NCBI RefSeq assembly: GCF_035958815.1
Contig: NZ_CP108383.1
Coordinates: 4,402,001-4,466,000 of the forward strand
Reading direction: 5' to 3'
DNA from: Nocardia sp. NBC_01327
GTDB lineage: Bacteria; Actinomycetota; Actinomycetes; Mycobacteriales; Mycobacteriaceae
DNA: 64,000 bases
In this document: piece after piece, positions 8,395 through 16,321 of the stretch
Numbering within the stretch: the stretch's first letter is position 1
Layout of the letters: each line of letters starts with the position of its first letter
Notes under the pieces: generated by a model
Database searches by the model: none
What the model saw: the letters and a program-made list of their open reading frames with translations, nothing else
Told to the model about the DNA's origin: nothing
Position numbers and translations under genes: made by a program

Positions 8395-9318
8395 TCATGC
8401 CGCGGGCTCGTAGGTGAGTTCCTTGGACCAGGTGGGCTGACGCAGCCACCGCTGCGGTACGTGCGCGGAGACCTTGACCAGGGCGTCGGCCATCAGGTGA
8501 TACGGGTGCTCGCGATTGATCACCCAGCCGCTGTGCCGCTTGACGATCTGGAACATGGGCAGTCTGCGGGCGAATTCGCTGCGCTCGCCGACATTGGCGT
8601 ACCGCTTGAACGCCGCGTACAGCTTCTCCTCGTCGACGCCCATCTCGACGATATTGTCGCGCATCTTGTTCAGCAGCGGCACATAGCTCAGGACGCCGAT
8701 GAGGAAGGTGGGCTTGACCCAGCCGCCGACCAATTCGGTGAGCAGTTTGCGCATTCCGGCGTGCCCGAGCAGATCCATGACGGCGAAATCGACGGCGAGG
8801 TGCCGGGATTCGTCGGAATTGATCTTCTTGAACGCCTCCTGGCAGATCGGATCCTCGATCTCGTCCATGATGAACTTGATCAGCGCGCCGTCCAGGGCGA
8901 CCTCGAGCATGGGAATCACGGTGCCCAGGAACGACAGCGACATATCGTCGGAGTACTTGTCCAGGAAGTCGATGACCAGCTTGACATTGATATTCGGCTC
9001 GGGGATCTCGTCACCGTCGAGCATGCCCCAGCGCCGCATGAGCGCAAGCTCGGCATTGGCGTGCTTCTGCTCCTCGGCGTGGAAATAGCGGTAGATCTCG
9101 CGCAGCGTCTCGGTGGGCGCCTTCTTCGCCATGGCGGCGAAACCGCGTGCGCCGACATTCTCGATCCACATGAGATCGGCCATGAACGGCTGGAGTTTGG
9201 CGTGCAGTTCGGGCGAGATCGTTTCCGCGCCCGGCGCATCCCAGTCGATATCGGCCAGCGCCCACTGCCGGTCCTTGATCTTCTGCAGCATATCGTCGAA
9301 ATCCATAGCGTTCGCCAT
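8395..9318 (-). CDS. Ferritin-like diiron-type protein
   Basis: A 307-residue all-helical protein. Two ExxH motifs are visible, EQKH in YFHAEEQKHANAEL and ESRH in NSDESRHLAVDF, each in a helix, plus supporting acidic residues (WIENVG, LEVALDG). That is the ligand set of a ferritin-like four-helix carboxylate-bridged diiron site. Enzymatic use of O2 (desaturation or hydroxylation) is more plausible than iron storage because it is embedded between SDR and monooxygenase genes. Its start follows the SDR stop by one base (TGACATG), indicating translational coupling. Mycobacterial mymA operons, as I recall them, do not carry this gene in the same position. Confidence 0.82.
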   Translation of the reverse strand: MANAMDFDDMLQKIKDRQWALADIDWDAPGAETISPELHAKLQPFMADLMWIENVGARGFAAMAKKAPTETLREIYRYFHAEEQKHANAELALMRRWGMLDGDEIPEPNINVKLVIDFLDKYSDDMSLSFLGTVIPMLEVALDGALIKFIMDEIEDPICQEAFKKINSDESRHLAVDFAVMDLLGHAGMRKLLTELVGGWVKPTFLIGVLSYVPLLNKMRDNIVEMGVDEEKLYAAFKRYANVGERSEFARRLPMFQIVKRHSGWVINREHPYHLMADALVKVSAHVPQRWLRQPTWSKELTYEPAA

Positions 9319-9319
9319 G

Positions 9320-10225
9320 TCAGACTCCCGTCTTATCGGAGACCGAGGTCCGGTCGTGGGTGGTCGGATGCTCCTGCGGCAGTAGCCGATCCAGGAGGCC
9401 CAGCGCATAGGTGTACTGCGCGGGGAAGTAGCGCTTCAGACGCCAGACGACGTGTGCGTCCAATTGCGGCAGCACGTACAGCTGGCCGCGATCGTGGGCG
9501 TCGAGGGTGGTGCGCGCGACATGCTCGGGGGAGAAGCCGGTCAGGCGCATGAGGGTGTCGGCCAGGCGGGCCGACTGCTGGGTGATGCGGCCGTCCCGCG
9601 CCACATTGGTCTTGACGAAGGTGGGGCACAGCACGGTGACGGCGACTCCGGTGCCGCTCATCTCGGCGGCCAGGGTCTCCGACAGCGACATCACCGCCGC
9701 CTTGGAGGTGTTGTAGACCGCCATCGAGGGCGCGGCCGCGAATCCGGCCGCCGAGGCCACATTGATGATGCCGCCGCGGCGTGCGGCGCGCAGCTGCGGT
9801 GCGAAGATCTCGCATCCGTGCACCACACCCCACAGATTGATGCCGAGCGCCCACTCCCAATCGCCGAAACCGATCTCGCCGACATGTTTGCCGCCGATGC
9901 CGACACCGGCATTGTTGATCACCAGGGTGATCGGGCCGCCGAAGACCGATTCGGCAAAGCGCGCAAGGACTTCCACGTCATCGCGCTTGGCGACATCGCA
10001 GCGGAAGGGGTGGGCGGCGCCCGGATGGCCGGACTCGATGAGCGCGGCGGTTTCCGCGGCGCGGACCTCGTCGATATCGGCGCAGATGACCTGTCCGCCA
10101 CGCGCGGCGATTTCGAGCGCGAAGGCCCGGCCGATGCCGCTGCCGGCCCCGGTCACCACCGCGCGGGCGTCGTAGCTGCGGCGGGGGCGGACGCTGAGGG
10201 GGATGAGTTTTTCCAGTCCGAACAT
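9320..10225 (-). CDS. Short-chain dehydrogenase/reductase (SadH-like)
   Basis: A 301-residue SDR with VTGAGSGIGRAFA (NAD(P)-binding TGxxxGIG), NNAGVGIGGKHVGE, catalytic Ser in INVASAAGF and YNTSK (Tyr-Lys). About 40 extra C-terminal residues (VVWRLKRYFPAQYTYALGLL) are amphipathic and may bind the membrane. It oxidises or reduces an alcohol/carbonyl with NAD(P)(H). It starts one base after the hydrolase stop and ends one base before the ferritin-like gene, so it is the second gene of a tight operon, matching the position of Rv3085 (SadH) beside lipR and mymA in mycobacteria. Confidence 0.9.
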   Translation of the reverse strand: MFGLEKLIPLSVRPRRSYDARAVVTGAGSGIGRAFALEIAARGGQVICADIDEVRAAETAALIESGHPGAAHPFRCDVAKRDDVEVLARFAESVFGGPITLVINNAGVGIGGKHVGEIGFGDWEWALGINLWGVVHGCEIFAPQLRAARRGGIINVASAAGFAAAPSMAVYNTSKAAVMSLSETLAAEMSGTGVAVTVLCPTFVKTNVARDGRITQQSARLADTLMRLTGFSPEHVARTTLDAHDRGQLYVLPQLDAHVVWRLKRYFPAQYTYALGLLDRLLPQEHPTTHDRTSVSDKTGV

Positions 10226-10226
10226 G

Positions 10227-11243
10227 TCAGCCCACTCTTTCCGTGGCGGTAGTGCTGGAATTCAGTGCGGCCCCGAGGAATTCGGCGACGCGCCGGAGTG
10301 CCGGATCGGCCTCCGGGACGAGCAGGGGGAGCGCCTGGAAGACGTGCACCTGGCCGGGCCAGATCTCCAGCTCGCACCTGCCGCCGGCGGCGCGGACCAT
10401 ATCGCGCAGGTGTCGGGCGTCGGCACTGAGCATTTCGGCGCCGCCGACCTGAACCAGCATGGGCGGCAGGGTGATTCCCTTCGGCAACCGCAGGTGCAGG
10501 CGCGGGGAATCGGCAGGTAGATCCCGGGTGTAGGCGAGCGGGAGCCGGGCGGCGATACGGGCGGAGATGACCGGATCCCGGTGCCGCCGTTCCTGTTCGG
10601 CGGCCAGGCCGAAGGTGAGATCGATCAGCGGGGAGAACAGCGCCACCCCCGCCGGCTGCGGCCGGGAGTGCCGTTCGTTCTCGATCAGCAGATCCAGCGC
10701 CAGATGCCCGCCGGCTGAATCACCGGCGATGACCAGATCTTCCGCGGCGATGCCCTGTTCGAGCAGCCAGCGATATCCAGCCTCGACATCATCGGCGGCG
10801 GCGGGAAAACGATGCTCGGGGGCGAGGCGGTAGTCGGTCAGGAATACCGGCAACCCGGTCTTCTTCGACAGCTGGGAGGCCAGTCCCCGGTGCGTGCGCG
10901 CCGAGCACAGCACGTAGCCGCTGCCGTGGATGTAGTAGATGGCGCGGGTGGCATTCGGGGCGGGACGGGGGACGATCCGGGAATCGACACCGGGTGCGCA
11001 CACCCATTCGCCGCGTACCGGGCCGGACCTGACCGGAACGACCGTCGTGCCCGGCACCGGTGGACCCGCCGTGGCCATGATCGTCGCGATGAGCTTGCGT
11101 GCGAACCACACTCCCGGTGCGTTCAGCGGTACCGCATTGTTGAGCGGCCGCAGCCCGATCCCGCATGCCGTGGCTGCGAGCCGGGATCGAGCGGAAGCTA
11201 CCGCCGGAACGCCGGGGACCGAGGTCCTCGTTGACCTTGTCAT
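10227..11243 (-). CDS. Alpha/beta hydrolase, hormone-sensitive-lipase family (LipR-like)
   Basis: A 338-residue protein with the HSL-family oxyanion motif in the form HGSGYV, nucleophile elbow GDSAGGHLALDL, and the charge-relay His in PGQVHVFQAL. These enzymes hydrolyse short-chain esters or acylated lipids. The ATG at 11243 is chosen; the longer start would run through the promoter inverted repeat. It is the first gene of the operon leading to SDR, ferritin-like protein and monooxygenase, as LipR (Rv3084) sits with SadH and MymA in mycobacteria. The N-terminal ~45 residues form a hydrophobic, basic region that could anchor the enzyme. Confidence 0.88.
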   Translation of the reverse strand: MTRSTRTSVPGVPAVASARSRLAATACGIGLRPLNNAVPLNAPGVWFARKLIATIMATAGPPVPGTTVVPVRSGPVRGEWVCAPGVDSRIVPRPAPNATRAIYYIHGSGYVLCSARTHRGLASQLSKKTGLPVFLTDYRLAPEHRFPAAADDVEAGYRWLLEQGIAAEDLVIAGDSAGGHLALDLLIENERHSRPQPAGVALFSPLIDLTFGLAAEQERRHRDPVISARIAARLPLAYTRDLPADSPRLHLRLPKGITLPPMLVQVGGAEMLSADARHLRDMVRAAGGRCELEIWPGQVHVFQALPLLVPEADPALRRVAEFLGAALNSSTTATERVG

Positions 11244-11260
11244 GTCTCTAGAGTCACCGA

Positions 11261-11290
11261 TGAATGTGCCAGTTGTCAATGGCACATTCA
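11261..11290 (-). promoter_or_regulatory. Operator-like inverted repeat of the mymA-like operon
   Basis: TGAATGTGCC (11261-11270), ten bases, then GGCACATTCA (11281-11290): a perfect 10-bp inverted repeat 18-47 bases before the first operon ATG. Read on the minus strand, a TTGACA box lies in the spacer, so a bound regulator would cover the promoter. Candidate regulators in the window are the MerR at 6000-6773 and the TetR at 11873-12457; the 10-bp arms and 20-bp centre spacing would also suit an AraC or CRP-like dimer encoded elsewhere. Confidence 0.7.
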
Positions 11291-11326
11291 GAAGTGGTGC
11301 AGCATTGCCTCATCCGGCAAGAAGAA

Positions 11327-11353
11327 CGCCCCGGCCGAGTGTCGGCCGGGGCG
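11327..11353 (-). terminator. Rho-independent terminator
   Basis: A perfect 12-bp GC stem (CGCCCCGGCCGA/TCGGCCGGGGCG) with a GTG loop; on the minus strand it is followed by TTCTTCTTG. It lies 15 bp after the stop of the small stress membrane protein and separates it from the mymA-like operon. Confidence 0.85.
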
Positions 11354-11368
11354 TGTCGGGATCGAGCG

Positions 11369-11632
11369 CTAGCGGCGGCCGCCGACGCGGTTGTAGACGA
11401 ACAACAGCACCACCGCGCCCGCGAGGCAGGTGAAGAAGCTGAACCACAGACCGGCGTCGCGGACATCGACGCCGAGGATCTTCAGCAGGAACCCGCCGAC
11501 CAGACCGCCGACGACACCGACCACAATATTGAGCACGATGCCCTGCTGGGCGTCGGTTTTCATGATCTTGCTCGCAATCCAGCCCGCGAGCCCGCCGATA
11601 ATGATCCACCCGATAATGCCGAGACCGAGCAT
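11369..11632 (-). CDS. GlsB/YeaQ/YmgE-type small stress membrane protein
   Basis: An 87-residue protein starting MLGLGIIGWIIIGGLAGWIASKIMK, with glycine-zipper membrane helices, the conserved QQGIVLNIVVGVVGGLVGG block and a third hydrophobic helix (FFTCLAGAVVLLFVY). This is the transglycosylase-associated/YeaQ family, inner-membrane proteins induced by general stress. No catalytic residues. Length is normal. It is monocistronic, bounded by a terminator. Confidence 0.92.
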   Translation of the reverse strand: MLGLGIIGWIIIGGLAGWIASKIMKTDAQQGIVLNIVVGVVGGLVGGFLLKILGVDVRDAGLWFSFFTCLAGAVVLLFVYNRVGGRR

Positions 11633-11872
11633 GGCGTTCTCCTGTCTATCAACGGCTGACCTGTGGCTTCAGCTTCACATACCAACCGGGGAATTCGGCG
11701 CACCCTGGACGGTCGTTCGGTGTGTGGCGTTTATTAGAAGATTGCCCATTATTCGTGTCGACAACTCCGTGGTCACTCAGATCAATGTCTTCACCTTGCC
11801 GACGCAGAATCAACTACCGCTGATCGACTATCTGGCGCGCACGGCCCAGGTCTCGAGTGAGGTGCCGGGGTG

Positions 11873-12457
11873 TCATGGGCGGTGGGCGCCTACCGCGGCG
11901 GCGATGAAGCGCCACAGTCCCTCGGTGGCCTCGTCGACCGACGGGCGGGGGTGGCGGCGCAGTTGTTCGGCGATGCCGTGGCGCAGTGCGCCCATTACGC
12001 ACGCGCCGGCGAGGTCCGGATCGATGGCGGGGTCCAGTTCGCCGGACTGCTGGCCGGTGCGAATATTGCGGCCGGCCGATTCGATAATGCGCGCGAGTGC
12101 GGCGGCCTCCAATTCGGCGACTTCGGGTTCGGTGCTGATCGGTCCGAGCAGGAGTTCCGAAAGAGGGTCGGCGAAATGGTAGGCCACGAAATTGCGGGTG
12201 CGAGCGCGTTCGCGGGCGGCCCAGCCGACCGAGTCGGCGATTGTCTCGTCGGCAATGGCGGCGACCAGTCCGGCATGGAATTCCTCGTAGATCGCCACCA
12301 GCAGACCGGCTTTGGATCCGAAATGGTGATACAGCGCGCCGGTGCTCAGCCCGGAGCGGCGCTTGAGCGCATTGAGATCAACGGTACCGCTGCCGGCCAC
12401 CAGTTCCGCGCGCGCGGCGTCGAGCAGTTGTTGACGTCCGAGGGGGGCGCGTGCCAT
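11873..12457 (-). CDS. TetR/AcrR family transcriptional regulator
   Basis: A 194-residue protein whose N-terminal HTH reads LLDAARAELVAGSGTVDLNALKRRSGLSTGALYHHFGSKAGLL. The C-terminal ligand domain is helical and unremarkable. The ATG at 12457 directly follows an extended palindrome shared with the divergent dioxygenase gene, so autoregulation and control of that gene are likely. The ligand is not predictable. Confidence 0.9.
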   Translation of the reverse strand: MARAPLGRQQLLDAARAELVAGSGTVDLNALKRRSGLSTGALYHHFGSKAGLLVAIYEEFHAGLVAAIADETIADSVGWAARERARTRNFVAYHFADPLSELLLGPISTEPEVAELEAAALARIIESAGRNIRTGQQSGELDPAIDPDLAGACVMGALRHGIAEQLRRHPRPSVDEATEGLWRFIAAAVGAHRP

Positions 12458-12458
12458 G

Positions 12459-12494
12459 CTCCGGAGCATAACAGAACTCAGTTATGTTTCGGAG
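12459..12494. promoter_or_regulatory. TetR operator palindrome
   Basis: CTCCG-gag-CATAAC (12459-12472) and GTTATG-ttt-CGGAG (12481-12494) are mirror arms around an 8-bp centre; only the 3-bp inner segments do not pair. The palindrome fills the gap between the divergent TetR and dioxygenase genes, the usual site for a TetR dimer of dimers or an extended operator. Confidence 0.75.
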
Positions 12495-12501
12495 GTGCGC
12501 C

Positions 12502-13359
12502 GTGGGCGCTGAGGTGTCATCCGTAACCGATCTTTCCGGTGATCTCGCCGGAACCTATCGCCGCACCGAAAGCAGCGGCAGCACAGTCGATCCCGCGGTG
12601 GTGGACGCCGATCTGGCCGCGGTGCTGCGCGACGGATACGTCATCCTGCCGGATCTGCTCACCGCGCAGGAGCTGCGGGATATTCGCGACAGCACGGCAG
12701 AGCTGCTGAATCTCAAGGGCCGCAACAATTTCGAAGGCCATGCCACACAGCGCATCTACAGCGTGCTGAACAAAACCCGCAGCTGCGACCGGCTCGCCTC
12801 GCATCCCCGGGTGCTCGCGCTGCTCGACCGGCTGCTCATGCCGAACTATCTGCTGTCCATGCTGCAGGTCATCAATATCCTGCCCGGGGAATCCGCGCAG
12901 ATGCTGCACACCGACGACGGTTTCTATCCGCTACCGCGCCCCCGGGCCGCACTGAGCGCCGCAACCATCTGGGCCATAGACGATTTCACCGCCGAGAACG
13001 GTGCGACCGATATCGTGCCCGGCAGCCACGAATGGGGTGAGGTCCTGCCCGACTCTTCCGCTGAACGTCAGCCCGTCGTCATGAGCGCCGGATCCTGCGT
13101 CTTCTTCGTCGGCACGCTCTGGCACGGCGGCGGTGCGAACCGCACCGACGCCGCCCGCCTCGCCGTCACCGCGCAGTACTGCGAGCCCTGGCTGCGCCCG
13201 CAGGAGGCTTTCACCCTCTCGACCCCGCACGATATCGTCCGCACCGTCGATGAGGACATCCGCCGCATGCTCGGCTACAGCATCCATCCGCCGTTCATCG
13301 GCCAGGTCGACGGTATGCACCCCAAGCGCCTTCTGGACAACGATCCCGAAGACGCCTGA
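12502..13359 (+). CDS. Phytanoyl-CoA dioxygenase (PhyH) family protein
   Basis: A 285-residue Fe(II)/2-oxoglutarate-type dioxygenase. The facial triad is visible as HTDDG (HxD, about residue 140) and WHGGGANRTDAARLAV (His plus the 2-oxoglutarate-binding Arg). Other PhyH signatures are GYVILPDLLTAQEL near the N-terminus and GATDIVPGSHEWGE. The GTG at 12502 is chosen because GGAGG lies 6 bases upstream; an earlier ATG would overlap the operator. Hydroxylation of a fatty acyl or secondary metabolite is possible. It is divergent from a TetR gene. Confidence 0.88.
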   Translation: MGAEVSSVTDLSGDLAGTYRRTESSGSTVDPAVVDADLAAVLRDGYVILPDLLTAQELRDIRDSTAELLNLKGRNNFEGHATQRIYSVLNKTRSCDRLASHPRVLALLDRLLMPNYLLSMLQVINILPGESAQMLHTDDGFYPLPRPRAALSAATIWAIDDFTAENGATDIVPGSHEWGEVLPDSSAERQPVVMSAGSCVFFVGTLWHGGGANRTDAARLAVTAQYCEPWLRPQEAFTLSTPHDIVRTVDEDIRRMLGYSIHPPFIGQVDGMHPKRLLDNDPEDA

Positions 13360-13368
13360 GGGCGCCGG

Positions 13369-14187
13369 TCAGAGTTTCGGTGCGGCGGTGAGGAAGTCGA
13401 TGACCACGCGATTGACTTCCTCCGGACGCTCCAGATAGCCGTAGTGCCCGCACTTTTCGATCTCGACATAGCGGGCGCGGGGGATGGCCGCGGCGACCTC
13501 ACGGCCGAATGCCGGTGGCAGCATGCGATCGTCGGCGAACCCGACGACCAGGGTGGGCGCGGTGATTCGGCCGTACTCGGCGAGCCGGTCGCGGGAGCGA
13601 TCCATGCCCAGCTGCGCCCGCACACCCGGCGACGGGGCGGTGCCCGCGCCGTATTCGAGAATGTCGAGCCATTCCTGGGCGCGGTTCGGATCGTGCAGGG
13701 TGTGCGGGGAGAAGTTCAGAATCGCCTTGATCGCGGCGGAGTACTCCGGAGGCAGTGTGATGCCCTGGTCCTGCAGCGCCTGTTCACCGCGATTGAGCAT
13801 CTGCGACACCGGATGCGGGCGGCCGGTCGTGGCCAGCAGGACGGCCTTGCCGACCAGTTCCGGTCGCGCGAGCGAAAGCTCCTGTGCCACTCGGGCGCCC
13901 ATCGAGGTGCCGACGAGGTGGGCGGGCCCGCCGCCGAGATGTTCGATGAGCGCGGCGGTATCGGCGACCAGATCCTCGATGCGGATGCCCGCCGCGGACT
14001 CCTCCGAGGGCGCGATACCGCGATTGTCCATGGTCGCGACGCGGAAACCGGCCTTCACCAGGGCCGGAACCTGATACGTCCGCCAGACGCGGCCGGGACT
14101 CCCGGTGCCCATGATCAGCAAGACCAGCGGGCCGGTACCGGTCACTTCGTAGCTGAGCCGGATTCCATTGAGAGTGGCGATAGGCAA
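13369..14187 (-). CDS. Alpha/beta hydrolase
   Basis: A 272-residue alpha/beta hydrolase: LVLLIMGTG (oxyanion loop), MDNRGIAPS, nucleophile elbow GTSMGARVAQE, acid in VVGFADDRML and His in KCGHYGYLERPEEVN. The start is assigned to TTG at 14187: AAGGAAG lies 7 bases upstream and the conserved fold begins immediately; no ATG/GTG fits. Family members include 3-oxoadipate-enol-lactonase and aclacinomycin-methylesterase-like enzymes; the substrate is not predictable. It converges on the PhyH gene (9 bp between stops) and is divergent from an SDR. Confidence 0.87.
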   Translation of the reverse strand: MPIATLNGIRLSYEVTGTGPLVLLIMGTGSPGRVWRTYQVPALVKAGFRVATMDNRGIAPSEESAAGIRIEDLVADTAALIEHLGGGPAHLVGTSMGARVAQELSLARPELVGKAVLLATTGRPHPVSQMLNRGEQALQDQGITLPPEYSAAIKAILNFSPHTLHDPNRAQEWLDILEYGAGTAPSPGVRAQLGMDRSRDRLAEYGRITAPTLVVGFADDRMLPPAFGREVAAAIPRARYVEIEKCGHYGYLERPEEVNRVVIDFLTAAPKL

Positions 14188-14293
14188 GTTCGGTCTTCCT
14201 TCGGTGGGCTGCGGTGCGGCCGCTGACTGTATCGCGAACGCCGTGCCCGAATCCCGCCGGACACCGGATGCTCCGGTCCGTTGAATAGCTTTC

Positions 14294-15064
14294 ATGAGCG
14301 AAAACGGAACGCAGAGAAGGAAAACAGCCCTGGTGACCGGGGCGAGCAAGGGCATCGGCCGGGCCGTGGCCGAGCGCCTGGCCCGTGAAGGTGTGCTCGT
14401 AGCAGTGCATTTCGGCCGGGACGAGGCGGCGGCCAAGGAGGTGGTCGCGGGCATCGAGGCCGAGGGCGGCCGCGCCTTCGCACTGCGTGGTGATCTGGGC
14501 TCCACCGACTTCGCCGCGCTGCTGGACGATATGGACGAAGGCTTCGTCGACCTGGGTGCGCCCGCCGGCCTGGACATCCTGATCAACAATGCGGGCATCA
14601 CGGTGATGAAGGGTGTCGAGGCCATGACGCCCGCCGAATTCGACACCCTCTTCGCCACCAATGTCCGCGCCCCGTTCTTTCTGGCGCAAGGCCTTCTGGA
14701 TCGGCTGCGCGCGGGTGGCCGCGTGGTGAATCTGTCCTCGGCCGTCACCCGGATCGCGATCCCGGACATCCTGGCCTACTCCATGACCAAGGGCGCGATC
14801 GACACCTTCACCCGCGTCCTCGCCCAAGCTCTCGGCGCACGCGGCATCACCGTCAATGCCGTCGCCCCCGGCTATGTCCTCACCGATATGAACGCCTGGC
14901 TCATCGACAATCCGGACGGGCAGCGCGAGGCCGCCGCCAATGTCGCGCTCGGCCGCATCGGCCGCCCGGCCGATATTGCGGATATCGTCGCCTTCCTCGT
15001 CAGCGACGACGCCCGCTGGATCACCGGCCAAACTCTCGACGCCAGCGGCGGAACAGCCCTCTAG
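14294..15064 (+). CDS. Short-chain dehydrogenase/reductase
   Basis: A 256-residue classical SDR: VTGASKGIGRAVAERLA, NNAGITVMKG, NLSSAVTRIA (catalytic Ser) and YSMTK (Tyr-Lys), ending with the ITGQTLDASGGTAL signature of FabG-like enzymes. NADP(H) preference is suggested by the absence of an acidic residue at the end of the second strand (VAVHFGRDE). It is divergent from the alpha/beta hydrolase and followed by the riboswitch-controlled exporter. Confidence 0.9.
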   Translation: MSENGTQRRKTALVTGASKGIGRAVAERLAREGVLVAVHFGRDEAAAKEVVAGIEAEGGRAFALRGDLGSTDFAALLDDMDEGFVDLGAPAGLDILINNAGITVMKGVEAMTPAEFDTLFATNVRAPFFLAQGLLDRLRAGGRVVNLSSAVTRIAIPDILAYSMTKGAIDTFTRVLAQALGARGITVNAVAPGYVLTDMNAWLIDNPDGQREAAANVALGRIGRPADIADIVAFLVSDDARWITGQTLDASGGTAL

Positions 15065-15153
15065 CAGGGGTTATATCTGGATGGTGAGGAGAATCTCCAC
15101 CCGGTCGCGGGTCGATTGGGTATGGTCGATGGCGAGTCGCGGTCTGCGACCCA

Positions 15154-15210
15154 CTGGACGATCGGAACCGTACCCAGGCAGCGCAAAGACGGTATTTCCT
15201 GAAAGGAATA
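15154..15210 (+). promoter_or_regulatory. Probable guanidine-III (ykkC-III) riboswitch
   Basis: CTGGACGA (15154-15161), CCGTACCCAG (15168-15177) and AAGACGGT (15186-15193) appear in the order and spacing of the ykkC-III class: P1 is CTGG/CCAG (15154-15157 with 15174-15177) and the pseudoknot is ACCGT/ACGGT (15167-15171 with 15189-15193). An alternative hairpin pairs GTATTTCCT (15192-15200) with AGGAATAC (15204-15211), burying the AGGA ribosome site of the exporter start at 15217. In the ligand-bound form the pseudoknot takes GGT and may extend into TTCC, freeing the site. The downstream gene is a guanidinium exporter, as expected for the class. Folding is by eye. Confidence 0.85.
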
Positions 15211-15216
15211 CGTGTC

Positions 15217-15531
15217 ATGGCCTGGTTGATTCTCGCGATTTCCGGTGTGCTCGAAGCGGTTTGGGCCACAGCGCTCGGTAAATCCGAAGGCTTCACCAAA
15301 CTCGCACCGACCGCTCTGTTCGCGGGTGCGCTCGTGCTGTCCATGGGCGGGCTGGCCTACGCGATGCGGACGCTGCCCATCGGCACCTCGTATGCGGTGT
15401 GGGTGGGCATCGGCGCCGTGCTCACCGTGGGTTACTCGATGGCCACGGGGGCCGAGAGCGCCTCGGCGCTGAAGATGGTGCTGCTGGTGATGATCGTCGG
15501 CGGTGTGGTCGGGCTGAAACTGGCGCACTGA
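15217..15531 (+). CDS. gdx: SMR-family guanidinium exporter (Gdx/SugE)
   Basis: A 104-residue, four-helix small multidrug resistance protein: WLILAISGVLEAVWATALG contains the essential membrane Glu in the GxxExxWA setting typical of the Gdx (SugE) branch, and the loop PIGTSYAVWVGIGAVL is the SMR signature. Gdx proteins are dual-topology H+/guanidinium antiporters. The preceding riboswitch-like leader supports guanidine export over general drug efflux. It is a single gene, so it should work as an antiparallel homodimer. Confidence 0.92.
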   Translation: MAWLILAISGVLEAVWATALGKSEGFTKLAPTALFAGALVLSMGGLAYAMRTLPIGTSYAVWVGIGAVLTVGYSMATGAESASALKMVLLVMIVGGVVGLKLAH

Positions 15532-15631
15532 GCTCCGAGGTTCGCCCGATTCCACTGCGGGTACCGACCGATCGGCTCACACTGTCTGGACAGGTCGTAT
15601 GGTCGCGGCCCGGTGGTCAGGTGGGTGTGCG

Positions 15632-16306
15632 ATGACCGTAGGCAAACTGGCCGTGGTCTTCTGGACGTGGTTCATTGTGATGTGTGTCGGGTTCATGCCC
15701 GCGCTGCTGGCGGTGAATCACATTCCGGGGCTGGCTCCTCCGGTGCGGGTGGGGCTTTCGGTATTCGTGGTGGCGGTGCTGTGGTGGGGCCCCTTCGTTT
15801 ACGGGATGTATCTGGTGCAGGCCGGAATGGGCGGCGGGGACAAGCGGCTGTTGAAAAGAGGGATTCGCGGTAGCGGCGTCATACTCTCCGCCAAGGCGAC
15901 CAACACCATGATCGGCGGATCGTCGGATATGGGTCGAATGGGTCGGACGGTGTATCTGTACGGGGTCCGGGTGAGCCTGCCGAAGCAGCAGCCGTACGAA
16001 ACCTTCTGCCGGATAGCCGCTTACGGGCTCCGCGTGGGGCAGACCCTCGACGTCTACGCCGCGCCGCACAATCGGAAGCGGGTCGCCATCGATCGTGGAC
16101 AGCGCGGCGGCAAGATCGGATACATTCCGGGCGCTGCCGGGCGCACAGTGAAATACGATGCGCCCAGGGTGGATTGGGCCGGGCAGGCCACCAGGGCCGA
16201 TGCCGCGCGCATCCAGCAGCTCAGCGAGCTCGCCCGGCTGCACCGCGAGGGTTCCCTCACCGATGCCGAATTCGCCGCGGAGAAGGCCCGTCTGCTCGGG
16301 AACTGA
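15632..16306 (+). CDS. Membrane protein with C-terminal SHOCT domain
   Basis: A 224-residue protein with two N-terminal membrane helices (LAVVFWTWFIVMCVGFMPALLA and VGLSVFVVAVLWWGPFVYGMY), a cytosolic beta-rich middle (residues ~80-165, with YLYGVRVSLP and LDVYAAPHNRKRVAID), and a C-terminal SHOCT motif (IQQLSELARLHREGSLTDAEFAAEKARLL). SHOCT is a short oligomerisation or targeting element. The ATG at 15632 is preferred over upstream codons because it directly precedes the first helix. The specific role is unknown. Confidence 0.8.
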   Translation: MTVGKLAVVFWTWFIVMCVGFMPALLAVNHIPGLAPPVRVGLSVFVVAVLWWGPFVYGMYLVQAGMGGGDKRLLKRGIRGSGVILSAKATNTMIGGSSDMGRMGRTVYLYGVRVSLPKQQPYETFCRIAAYGLRVGQTLDVYAAPHNRKRVAIDRGQRGGKIGYIPGAAGRTVKYDAPRVDWAGQATRADAARIQQLSELARLHREGSLTDAEFAAEKARLLGN

Positions 16307-16321
16307 CTGCGCGCGGTCGCG

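Noticed and set aside
6656..8413. 585-residue plus-strand frame opposite the monooxygenase
   Set aside because: Product of high GC third positions; the minus-strand enzyme has full motif support.
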